64,000 bases of DNA from Thalassotalea profundi (GTDB taxonomy: Bacteria; Pseudomonadota; Gammaproteobacteria; Enterobacterales; Alteromonadaceae), in contig NZ_BNAH01000018.1 of assembly GCF_014653195.1 (NCBI RefSeq), positions 1 to 64,000 of the forward strand. The letters are read 5' to 3'. Both the position numbers and the translations under genes were made by a program. Positions 28,024 to 36,423 of this stretch are shown piece by piece; the first letter of the stretch is position 1, and the number at the start of each line of letters is the position of its first letter. The notes under the pieces were generated by a model, which worked only from the letters and a program-made list of their open reading frames with translations, had not been told where the DNA came from and made no database searches.

Positions 28024-28062
28024 AATGTGTTTAGCTTTCTTATTTGGTAAGCTAAACACATT
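28024..28062 (+). other. 14-bp perfect hairpin between the DUF5666 and PepSY-like genes
   Basis: AATGTGTTTAGCTT (28024-28037) and AAGCTAAACACATT (28049-28062) are exact inverted copies with an 11-nt loop. An A8 run follows, not a T-run, so this is not a standard plus-strand terminator. It may protect the upstream mRNA end or give partial termination. Confidence 0.6.
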
Positions 28063-28082
28063 AAAAAAAAGAGCATACTTAC

Positions 28083-28616
28083 ATGAAATATATCTTTCTA
28101 ATCGCCTTATTTTTTTACAATAGCTTATGCTATGCAAGTAGTTCTGCTATCTTTGATAAACTCAATAACGAAAATAAGCCATCACCACAAACTATTTTAA
28201 AAAAGATAGAAACCGAGTACCTAAATACAGCGGTTATTGTAGAGTTTGAGCTTGAGTTCGAAAAAGGACAAACCAACTACGAGGTGACACTTTTTGAGCA
28301 AAAGTATAATCGGTTTATTGAACTACTAATTGATGTTCAAGGTAAACTAGTTGAGCTTGAATATGCCCCACCAGAACTTGATGAAGACGACGAAGTAGCA
28401 GCTGCTAAATTAATGCGTAAAAAAAATTACCGTATGTATCAGCTTGTCCAGTCGATAGACTCATCACAAACTCAATACTTAATTGAAGCTCAACTTGAGC
28501 AAGATATGGGCGTAACTTATATGGTTGCCACATTTGTATCGATAAAAGGGCGACATAAAAAAGCTATTGACCTTGCCACAGGTAAAAACTTACCACTACT
28601 TCGTTGGGGTAATTAA
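28083..28616 (+). CDS. PepSY-like periplasmic protein upstream of a two-component system
   Basis: The 177-residue protein has a signal peptide ending near CYASSS (about 18-20). The rest resembles two PepSY-like units: ILKKIETEYLNTAVIVEFELEFE and later LIEAQLEQDMGVTYMVATF, with a closing GKNLP phrase. PepSY proteins in front of response regulator/kinase pairs are common and are thought to modulate the sensor. The stop overlaps the ATG of the response regulator by one base (TAATG), which supports translational coupling. The domain call is by pattern only. Confidence 0.6.
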   Translation: MKYIFLIALFFYNSLCYASSSAIFDKLNNENKPSPQTILKKIETEYLNTAVIVEFELEFEKGQTNYEVTLFEQKYNRFIELLIDVQGKLVELEYAPPELDEDDEVAAAKLMRKKNYRMYQLVQSIDSSQTQYLIEAQLEQDMGVTYMVATFVSIKGRHKKAIDLATGKNLPLLRWGN

Positions 28617-29308
28617 TGAAATTACTTTTGGTTGAGGACGATAAACAAAACCGCGAGTTTTTATACAAAGCCTTTAAGGAACTTGGCTACACAGTAGACA
28701 CAGCAATAGACGGCCAACAAGCATTATTAATTGCCACATGTGAAGAACATGACGTAATTGTACTAGACAGAATGTTACCAAAATTAGATGGTTTACAGGT
28801 TCTGGCCGCGCTTAGAGCAACAGGTAAAACAACACCAGTGCTAATACTATCAGCATTAGACAAAGTAGACGACCGAGTAGCTGGGCTAAAAGCTGGTGGC
28901 GATGATTACCTCATAAAACCTTTTGCATTTTCAGAACTAGCCATTCGTGTAGAGAACATAATTAAGCGCCCTTTTCATAATCAACCAGCACAAACCGCAT
29001 TAAATTTAGCAAACGTAAATCTTGATTTTCGCCTTTATAAAGCCGATGTAGCAGGAAAAGCACTTAACTTACAACCGAAAGAATTTAAACTTTTGCACTT
29101 TTTACTCGAGCATAAAAACAAACTCGTCACCCGCACCTTATTGTTTGAGTCGGTATGGGATTATAATTTCGACCCCGGCACAAACGTCATCGATGTGCAT
29201 ATAGCAAGGTTACGTAAAAAGCTATCGCAGATTGGTGCGAAAATACAAATAGAAACAATACGTGGCGTTGGCTATCGCTTACAAGTTGCGAAAAATAATG
29301 ACTGTTAA
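28616..29308 (+). CDS. OmpR/PhoB-family response regulator
   Basis: This is a 230-residue transcription factor: receiver domain (1-118) with the acidic pair EDD near 7-9, phospho-acceptor D in VIVLDRMLP near 50 and the lysine of YLIKPF near 101, then a winged-helix Trans_reg_C domain (about 130-225) with TNVIDVHIARLRKKL and IRGVGYRL. It pairs with the kinase encoded immediately downstream, whose start overlaps its last codons. Its DNA target is unknown, but the operon itself is a likely target. Confidence 0.93.
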   Translation: MKLLLVEDDKQNREFLYKAFKELGYTVDTAIDGQQALLIATCEEHDVIVLDRMLPKLDGLQVLAALRATGKTTPVLILSALDKVDDRVAGLKAGGDDYLIKPFAFSELAIRVENIIKRPFHNQPAQTALNLANVNLDFRLYKADVAGKALNLQPKEFKLLHFLLEHKNKLVTRTLLFESVWDYNFDPGTNVIDVHIARLRKKLSQIGAKIQIETIRGVGYRLQVAKNNDC

Positions 29309-30647
29309 CGCTCACCTTTGGCAACAATTCAACCCGCGTTTTAGTTCTGTTTGGCGGCTTACACTCGCGTTTGCCACTATTACATCAGTTGTCTTAGTTT
29401 TATGCGTTGTCTTTATATATCAACTTCTACTAGGTGAGCAAACACGCCAAGTAGAAAGGCGATTAAACGCTGAGCAAATACGCATTGAAGGGCTTGCTAA
29501 TAAATTTGATAAAACGTCTTTTTTTCAACAATTAGCAGTATTTCGAGACGAAGGAGATATTTTAATATTTTGGCAAAGTGAGGATGAGCAATTTCAACAA
29601 TTAAGCTTTTTACCTAATGACATTCCAAAGCTACCAAATACCCTTGAATTCCCTGTGCTCGACACTCAACGCAAACAAATAAGATTACTTACCACAGGTA
29701 TTGTAAACACCCAACATGGCGATATTGTGATTGCTACAGCTACCGAGTATTTAAGTCATTTAATTTCTGAATTTAAAACGATTGCTACTTGGGCTTGTTT
29801 GGTCAGTTTGTTACTTACCTGTGTATTCGGCTATATTTTTGCTCGCAGGCATTTAAGACGCGTTAATTACTTTAATAACGTTGTAGAACAAGTTCAAAAA
29901 GGTGATTTATCGGCCCGTATAGCTCACAAAAAACAAGGTGATGAATTTGTAAAACTGGCCAAAAATATTAATACCATGCTCGACACCGTCGAAGAAAACT
30001 TTGCCTTAGTACAAGGTATTACCGATAACATAGCGCATGATCTAAAAACGCCCCTCACTCGATTGCGTTTAAAATTAGAGCACCAGGCAGAACAACAACC
30101 AGAGCTTGGTCTTGAAATAGAACAACTTGATACCGTATTGCATACTTTTGATGCCATGCTTAAATTAACTCGCCTAGAGCACGGGCAATTTCCCTTAACG
30201 CTAGAGCTAATTAATTGCCAAACACTGGTTAATGACTTAATAGACATATTAGAACCAAGTGCACAACAAAATAATCAGCAAATAAAAGTAATCAACCAAA
30301 ACGATTTTACCCTTCAAAGCGACAAAAACCTACTTTTTCAGGCTTTGTTTAACCTAATCGAGAACGCAATAAAATATGCTGGCAACGGAGCAACTATACA
30401 AATAGAACTTACTGGCCATTCTATAAATATTCGAGATAACGGCAAAGGTGTAGCACCTGCCCAATTATCACAACTAACGAAACGTTTTTATAGAGGCGAC
30501 CCAGCAAGACAAAAAGAAGGGTTTGGTTTAGGCTTAGCAATTGTAAAAGCAATATGTGATCGCCATCAATTTATACTGACACTAACCAGTGACGAATATG
30601 GCTTTATTAGTACTATTTCTATAAATGAACACTCTCATCGAGTTTGA
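29298..30647 (+). CDS. Membrane sensor histidine kinase
   Basis: I place the start at the ATG at 29298, inside the regulator's last codons; an upstream in-frame ATG at 29262 is less likely. The 449-residue protein has a transmembrane helix near 20-40, a periplasmic loop, a second helix near 155-180, a HAMP domain (NVVEQVQKGDLSARI) and a HisKA domain with phospho-acceptor H in NIAHDLKTPLTRLR near 246. The HATPase domain has NLIENAIKYA, RDNGKG and FGLGLAIV. All catalytic boxes are intact. The signal is unknown. Confidence 0.93.
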   Translation: MTVNAHLWQQFNPRFSSVWRLTLAFATITSVVLVLCVVFIYQLLLGEQTRQVERRLNAEQIRIEGLANKFDKTSFFQQLAVFRDEGDILIFWQSEDEQFQQLSFLPNDIPKLPNTLEFPVLDTQRKQIRLLTTGIVNTQHGDIVIATATEYLSHLISEFKTIATWACLVSLLLTCVFGYIFARRHLRRVNYFNNVVEQVQKGDLSARIAHKKQGDEFVKLAKNINTMLDTVEENFALVQGITDNIAHDLKTPLTRLRLKLEHQAEQQPELGLEIEQLDTVLHTFDAMLKLTRLEHGQFPLTLELINCQTLVNDLIDILEPSAQQNNQQIKVINQNDFTLQSDKNLLFQALFNLIENAIKYAGNGATIQIELTGHSINIRDNGKGVAPAQLSQLTKRFYRGDPARQKEGFGLGLAIVKAICDRHQFILTLTSDEYGFISTISINEHSHRV

Positions 30648-30982
30648 AGTATTACATCAAAATGATTTAACATTTAGCTTCTAAATTTCAATGAAGTTTT
30701 TAGGCTTAGCAAGCTATCGAATATATCTTCTTTTTAAGGCTTCTTCCGACCGATTATTGACAATTAGCTTACTGATTTCCATTATCACGCTCCTACAAGT
30801 AATCTATTTCAACACTAAGCATTTAACAAATTGAGGCTTACTCGCAATTAATAGGTTATAGGGCTAAATGCAACACACAGAGGAATATACCAATCATTTA
30901 TCTATTTGTTATTAAAGTCATACATATTCAGGTATAATCGCGCGCATTATTTCTAGGTCAGTTTCATAGGTAGGCTTTATTC
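30648..30982. other. Intergenic region with probable ybiT promoter
   Basis: No gene is visible in these 335 bp. A good -10 box TATAAT lies at 30933-30938 and is followed by the GC-rich CGCGCGC. A -35 is not obvious (TTATTA near 30909 at 18-bp spacing). It is about 45 bp upstream of the ABC-F start codon. Confidence 0.5.
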
Positions 30983-32578
30983 ATGCTAAGTGCTAACAAC
31001 ATCACTCAACAATTTGGTGCAAAACCATTGTTTGAAAATATCTCTCAAAAATTTGGTGGTGGTAATCGCTACGGTCTTATTGGCGCAAATGGTTGCGGCA
31101 AATCTACTTTCATGAAAATTCTAGGTGGTGACTTAGAACAAACAAGCGGCAATGTTAGTTTAGATCCTAACGAACGCATTGGTAAATTACGTCAAGACCA
31201 ATTCGCTTTTGAAGAATATTCAGTGGTTGATACCGTAATTATGGGTCATACCGAATTATGGGCGGTTAAAGAAGAACGTGATCGTATTTATGCATTACCT
31301 GAAATGACAGAAGAAGATGGAATGCGCGCGGGCGATTTAGAATCTGAATATGCAGAAATGGACGGTTATACCGCCGAAAGTCGCGCGGGTGAATTATTAA
31401 TGGGTGTCGGCATTCCTGTTGAACAACACTTTGGATTAATGAGTGATGTAGCCCCAGGTTGGAAACTACGTGTATTACTTGCACAAGCGCTATTTTCAGA
31501 TCCAGATATTTTATTACTAGACGAGCCAACCAACAACTTAGATATTCATACGATTCAATGGCTAGAAGAAATATTAAACGAACGTGATTCCACTATGATC
31601 ATTATTTCGCATGATCGCCATTTTTTAAATAGTGTTTGCACACATATGGCCGATTTAGATTACGGCGAATTACGTGTATTCCCAGGTAATTACGATGAGT
31701 ATATGCTGGCATCTACGCAAGCAAGAGCACAACTACTTGCAGATAACGCCAAGAAAAAAGCACAAATAGGTGAATTACAAGCCTTTGTTGCGCGTTTCTC
31801 GGCTAATGCATCAAAAGCTAAGCAAGCAACCTCACGCGCCAAGCAAATTGATAAAATTCAATTAGCAGAAGTTAAAGCTTCAAGTCGTGTTAATCCTTTT
31901 ATTCGTTTTGAACAAGAGAAAAAGCTATTTCGCAACGCGCTAGTATTAGACAATATTAATAAAAGCTTTGATGATAATCATGTACTTAAAGATATGTCAT
32001 TAATGGTTGAAGTGGGTGAACGTGTTGCTGTTATTGGTGAAAATGGTATTGGTAAAACAACCTTTTTACGTATGTTAATGAATGAAGCAGAGTACCAACC
32101 AACCTCAGGTGAATTTACATGGTCTGAAAATGTGAATATTGGTTACTACGCGCAAGATCATGCACATGAATTTGAAAATGACATGACATTATTTGAATGG
32201 ATGAGCCAGTGGCGCCAACCAACCGATGATGAACAAACCATTCGTGGCTATTTAGGCCGTTTATTATTTTCAGCTGACGATATTAAAAAATCAGTTAAGG
32301 TGCTTTCAGGTGGTGAACAAGGTCGTATGCTATTTGGTAAAATAATGATGCAACGCCCTAATATTCTAGTAATGGATGAACCAACAAACCACATGGATAT
32401 GGAATCAATTGAATCATTAAATATGGCGATGGAGCAATTTGAAGGTACCATTATTTTTGTCAGTCATGATCGTGAATTTGTGTCTAGTTTAGCAACCCGC
32501 ATTATCGAATTAGAAAAAAATGGTTATCAAGACTTTGCTGGTAACTACGATGAGTATCTAGCATCTCAAGCTAAGTAA
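30983..32578 (+). CDS. ybiT: ABC-F family ATPase YbiT-like (ribosome-associated)
   Basis: This 531-residue soluble protein has two ABC domains and no membrane helices: Walker A GANGCGKST near 36 and GENGIGKTT near 352, Walker B LLLDEPTNNLD near 178, and a second signature LSGGEQGRM near 444. The linker between the domains (about 240-300) is the charged helical segment of ABC-F proteins, which bind the ribosomal E site and tune peptidyl-transfer. Length and N terminus (MLSANNITQQFG) fit YbiT rather than Uup or EttA. Confidence 0.9.
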   Translation: MLSANNITQQFGAKPLFENISQKFGGGNRYGLIGANGCGKSTFMKILGGDLEQTSGNVSLDPNERIGKLRQDQFAFEEYSVVDTVIMGHTELWAVKEERDRIYALPEMTEEDGMRAGDLESEYAEMDGYTAESRAGELLMGVGIPVEQHFGLMSDVAPGWKLRVLLAQALFSDPDILLLDEPTNNLDIHTIQWLEEILNERDSTMIIISHDRHFLNSVCTHMADLDYGELRVFPGNYDEYMLASTQARAQLLADNAKKKAQIGELQAFVARFSANASKAKQATSRAKQIDKIQLAEVKASSRVNPFIRFEQEKKLFRNALVLDNINKSFDDNHVLKDMSLMVEVGERVAVIGENGIGKTTFLRMLMNEAEYQPTSGEFTWSENVNIGYYAQDHAHEFENDMTLFEWMSQWRQPTDDEQTIRGYLGRLLFSADDIKKSVKVLSGGEQGRMLFGKIMMQRPNILVMDEPTNHMDMESIESLNMAMEQFEGTIIFVSHDREFVSSLATRIIELEKNGYQDFAGNYDEYLASQAK

Positions 32579-32604
32579 CCTAATCAATTTCTAAGCCCGT
32601 TCAA

Positions 32605-32642
32605 AATAGCGTTTGCATATTTAATTAATACCAAACGCTATT
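32605..32642 (+). terminator. 11-bp hairpin between ybiT and rlmJ
   Basis: AATAGCGTTTG (32605-32615) pairs exactly with CAAACGCTATT (32632-32642) around a 16-nt AT-rich loop. The T-tract after it is broken (ATTATTAAATTT), so termination may be partial. It ends 26 bp before rlmJ. Confidence 0.5.
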
Positions 32643-32668
32643 ATTATTAAATTTAAGGTAGATATTTC

Positions 32669-33529
32669 ATGTTAAGTTATCGTCATGCTTTTCACGCTGG
32701 AAACTTCGCCGATGTTTTAAAGCATAGTGTATTAACACTTATACTTGAATATATCACAAGAAAAGATAAAGGCTTTACTTACATAGATACTCATTCTGGT
32801 GCTGGCATGTATCAACTTGCAGATGAATATGCACAAAAAACAGGTGAGTATAAAGGTGGAATAGCTAAGTTGCTTGATAATAATAACACGCCTGAAGCGC
32901 TTGCCCCGTACCTTGATATTATTGCTTCAATAAATGCATCAATGCCTACTGATGAAAATAAAAATAAGCTTTCGTTATACCCAGGCTCTCCAGGCATTGC
33001 TCGAGAGTTCACTCGTAGACAAGATAGTGCTCACATGTTTGAGCTACACCCAACAGATATTCAACACTTAACACAATACTGCCAACGTTGGAATAAATCA
33101 CATATAAAGCAAGTAGATGGCTATCAAGGTTTACTCGGGTTATTACCACCTCCAAGCAGACGTGCAGTCGTATTAATGGATCCGCCTTACGAACTTAAAG
33201 AAGATTATAGTAAAGCGGTTAAAACACTTATCAAAGCATACCGAAAGTTTGCTACCGGCACGTATATTTTATGGTATCCCGTGGTAAAACGAGAATTAGT
33301 TAACCAAATGCAGCAAGCGTTTATCGAAAGTGATGTGAAAAACATTCTTCAAGTAGAGTTATGTTTAACTCCTGATACCGATGAATTTGGAATGACAGGT
33401 ACAGGCTTATTTGTTATTAATCCACCATGGCAATTACATACGCAATTAACGGAGATAATGCCATTTCTGAAAAGTAAGCTAGGCAATGCTGACTCAAGCT
33501 TTAATTTAATGCAACTTGTTGATGAATAA
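32669..33529 (+). CDS. rlmJ: 23S rRNA (adenine(2030)-N6)-methyltransferase
   Basis: This 286-residue protein uses S-adenosylmethionine to methylate A2030 of 23S rRNA. The N terminus MLSYRHAFHAGNFADVLKH is the family hallmark. A SAM-binding DTHSGAGMY lies near residue 40 and the amino-methyltransferase motif DPPYE near 170. The length is standard. Confidence 0.95.
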   Translation: MLSYRHAFHAGNFADVLKHSVLTLILEYITRKDKGFTYIDTHSGAGMYQLADEYAQKTGEYKGGIAKLLDNNNTPEALAPYLDIIASINASMPTDENKNKLSLYPGSPGIAREFTRRQDSAHMFELHPTDIQHLTQYCQRWNKSHIKQVDGYQGLLGLLPPPSRRAVVLMDPPYELKEDYSKAVKTLIKAYRKFATGTYILWYPVVKRELVNQMQQAFIESDVKNILQVELCLTPDTDEFGMTGTGLFVINPPWQLHTQLTEIMPFLKSKLGNADSSFNLMQLVDE

Positions 33530-33569
33530 CCGCCTTAGCGAGTAATAAAAAATAATTAGATGAATAACG

Positions 33570-33845
33570 TTACCCCGTTTGTTCATCCGATTGATAGTTT
33601 TCCTGTGCTTCTTTGAAAACCTTTACAACAACCTCCATGCCATCAACTATCCACTGGTTATTAAATTCATTAAATAACACTCTAGCAATAAGTGCTTTAG
33701 TTGAACCATCACTATAACTAACGACCATATTACAAATATGATTATGAATCTCTTGATAATCGGGAATGGCGACGTGAACGGGGGAAATATCTTCGCCTGA
33801 TGGGCTCCGGCGTTTGTACCAGTCTTTTTCTATTATCTTAAACAT
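33570..33845 (-). CDS. Conserved hypothetical protein, 91 residues
   Basis: The protein has no signal peptide or membrane helix. The sequence (VSYSDGSTKALIARVLFNEFNNQWIVDGMEVVVKVF) looks like a small beta-rich fold with one helix, and an acidic C terminus. I do not recognise the family. The gene has its own upstream region and is convergent with rlmJ. Confidence 0.6.
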   Translation of the reverse strand: MFKIIEKDWYKRRSPSGEDISPVHVAIPDYQEIHNHICNMVVSYSDGSTKALIARVLFNEFNNQWIVDGMEVVVKVFKEAQENYQSDEQTG

Positions 33846-34112
33846 CCTTGCTTCTCCTAATCCATTAATCAGATTGCTACTAACTAAAATATAGCACTAA
33901 TATCCAATTTTTGATTAATAATAACCAGTTAATCCAATTTAAATGGCTAAAATTCCATATTCCACTGATTATTAATAATTTTTTTAATATACTTAGTTAC
34001 TCAGCTTTATTAACCTCTATTTCATCTAAAATTTCATCTATTAATGCCTTAACACTATATTTATCTAAAAATTTTGAGAATATACCAAATAAGAAAAGTA
34101 CAACTTAGTCTA

Positions 34113-35474
34113 CTACTCAGTTTCTTCAACCGTATCGTTATCAATAGCTTTAGGATCTAACTTTTGCTTACGTCGTATAACCGGTAAATCGCCAGCGTCT
34201 TGCGTGAATACCACTTTACGCGTTTTTCTTTTAGCTTGAGGCTTAGCTTTAGCCTTCACATTTTTGTTTGATTTTGCTTTGGCTTTATTTGATTTATTTT
34301 GTTTGTCTTTAACTCCAGAGAATGTAGCCTTTAGCCCATCAACGCTACTAAAATCAAAGTTCATTTGTAAAAAGCTTTCAATACTCTTAAAACTGTTCCA
34401 ATCTTTAGGTCCCACTAAAGAGATTGCATCACCTTTATTACCTGCGCGCCCTGTTCGACCAATACGATGCACAAATTCCTCACAATGTTTGGGCAAGTCA
34501 AAATTAATCACATGAGAGACATTCACTAAATCTAAGCCTCTTGATGCAAGATCTGTCGTGATCAATATCTTCTGCTGACCTTTACTAAAGCCATCCATTA
34601 TTTGGTTACGCTGACTTTGGTTTAAGTCTCCACTTAACGCAACGGTACTTAAGCCCTGCTGTGCTAATTCATTGGATAAACGTTCAGTATCAGAGCGCGT
34701 GGCAGTAAAAATAATTAACTGTTGATAATTTTCATGTGATAAAAAATGATGAAGTAATTTTTCTTTATGCGTCAGGTCATCAGCAAAATAAAAACGCTTA
34801 GTAATATCTTTATGCTCAGTATGGGCAGCACCAATAGCAATACGCTTTGGTTTAGTTAATAGCTGCAAAGCAAAATCATTCACTTGCGCATGATCTAACG
34901 TTGCTGAAAATAATAGGGTTTGTCGCTTGCGATGATCAGCGGCTTTGTTTATTAAACTCAACTCTTTCGCAAAACCTAAATCTAACATGCGGTCTGCTTC
35001 ATCAAGTATTAATAACTCAAGGCCATGTAAATAAAAGTGACCTTGTTTTAAATGGTCAGCCAAGCGCCCTGGTGTTGCAACAATAAAATGAGGATCTTTC
35101 TCTAAGGTTTTTACCTGATCATTAAAGTTCTCGCCCCCTAAAATTAATACAGGTTTAAACTGAGTACCGGTAGTAAACAAACGTAATTGGAGGAACACTT
35201 GTTTAGCAAGCTCTCTTGTAGGCGTTAAAATAACTACACGGGGATCTCGTTTGGTCAAGGCTCTATTTTTAATTAACCTTTGCATAGCAGGTAAAATAAA
35301 AGCGAGTGTTTTGCCAGATCCCGTTTTAGAAGACGCGATTAAGTCTTGCCCTGTCATAGCAACAGGAATAGCTTGATGTTGTATATCGGTAGGGGTTTGA
35401 AACCCTAAATGTTCTACGGTTGATAATAAACGTTTATCTAAACCAAAATCGCTAAACTGCAAAGCGTTCTCCAC
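34113..35474 (-). CDS. DEAD-box ATP-dependent RNA helicase
   Basis: The 453-residue protein contains a complete DEAD-box core: Q motif with FQTPTDIQ near 26, motif I SKTGSGKT near 50, PTRELA near 85, motif II DEAD near 155, motif III SAT near 190, then ARGLD near 310 and HRIGRTGR near 340. The basic tail (about 385-430, rich in KAKAK and NKNVK) should help RNA binding. It resembles RhlE or SrmB-type helicases that act in RNA decay or ribosome assembly. The exact paralogue cannot be fixed from sequence alone. Confidence 0.92.
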   Translation of the reverse strand: MENALQFSDFGLDKRLLSTVEHLGFQTPTDIQHQAIPVAMTGQDLIASSKTGSGKTLAFILPAMQRLIKNRALTKRDPRVVILTPTRELAKQVFLQLRLFTTGTQFKPVLILGGENFNDQVKTLEKDPHFIVATPGRLADHLKQGHFYLHGLELLILDEADRMLDLGFAKELSLINKAADHRKRQTLLFSATLDHAQVNDFALQLLTKPKRIAIGAAHTEHKDITKRFYFADDLTHKEKLLHHFLSHENYQQLIIFTATRSDTERLSNELAQQGLSTVALSGDLNQSQRNQIMDGFSKGQQKILITTDLASRGLDLVNVSHVINFDLPKHCEEFVHRIGRTGRAGNKGDAISLVGPKDWNSFKSIESFLQMNFDFSSVDGLKATFSGVKDKQNKSNKAKAKSNKNVKAKAKPQAKRKTRKVVFTQDAGDLPVIRRKQKLDPKAIDNDTVEETE

Positions 35475-35652
35475 ATTGAGTAATCATAAATTTTAAAATT
35501 AACACGCATATTATAACCGCTTAGAAAATTAATTGGTCAAACTATTTACCTGATCGATAAATAAAGTGAAAAACGTTACCCCCTGATGTAGCGAAACATA
35601 AGATTAATCGTTAGAATCATTCATACCCAAAAGGAAACGGCGAAAAATTATT

Positions 35653-35994
35653 ATGTTAAAGACGACTATAATTAAAAGCACTGTAATTGCCCTTATAACC
35701 ATTTCAGTGTTTGTTTTTAAAGCTTATGCACAAGAACCTATAAAAGTAGAATTACTGGATGATGCCAAGGTATTCGCACAATATGATGATGAAAAGCCAC
35801 TAGTTGCCAATTATTTTACTTCACACAACGAGCAAGAAATCATCGCATTTTATGAAGAAAAGTATGGTGAAATTGTAAGCCAAGAACGTAAGAAAGAATT
35901 ACTCACCCTAAGGTTTTCAGAAAGTGATAGTAATATTCGAATTATCGTTTCAAAGCAAAATAACAAACATCAAGTAGATATATTGATTAATTAA
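35653..35994 (+). CDS. Small secreted protein of unknown function
   Basis: The 113-residue protein has a signal peptide with cleavage after AYA (about residue 26). The mature part of about 87 residues (FYEEKYGEIVSQERKKELLTLRFSESDSNIRIIVSKQ) reads as a small helix-plus-strands fold. No family recognised. It has a reasonable Shine-Dalgarno (AAAGGAAACGG) before the ATG. Confidence 0.65.
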   Translation: MLKTTIIKSTVIALITISVFVFKAYAQEPIKVELLDDAKVFAQYDDEKPLVANYFTSHNEQEIIAFYEEKYGEIVSQERKKELLTLRFSESDSNIRIIVSKQNNKHQVDILIN

Positions 35995-36423
35995 TTTGTG
36001 TGATTCATAGAGGCCGTTTCAATTTTGCGATCTCTAAACCTCTCCAGCAATTGATAATTGCATGCGTCCATTATGCGCTTGATAAAACTCCTCAGCCTCG
36101 TCTGCACATGGTATTTGTTCACTCACTTCAAAGTACCTTTCTATACGGCGGGCCATTATAAGCATTATGTGGCCATCTTCATTTATAATAGTGTTAATAT
36201 TCAACAAATTACGTGTGTACGTTGTAATAATTTTGCAACAAATCTAGGCTAGCGAGCATAGAACAAACTATCGCTTGATCAACACTCAGCGTTCATATAT
36301 TTTAGAAGGGTGGATTGTACTTACTGCTTCTAGAAAGCAGGAGCTATCTTCTGGTAACACAAAAACTTCGTTAAAGCAGAAAGCTCTTAATCGCCTAAAC
36401 TTAACTTAGAAATGGAATGAATT
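35995..36423. other. Intergenic region, no supported gene
   Basis: This 429-bp stretch contains a 64-codon plus-strand frame (36058-36252) with an odd, hydrophobic-then-cysteine composition and no clear ribosome binding site. I do not count it as a gene. No terminator, RNA gene or integron-type site is convincing. Confidence 0.4.

Noticed and set aside
36058..36252. 64-codon plus-strand reading frame between two real genes
   Set aside because: No ribosome binding site, no recognisable domain and unusual composition. Left as part of an intergenic region.
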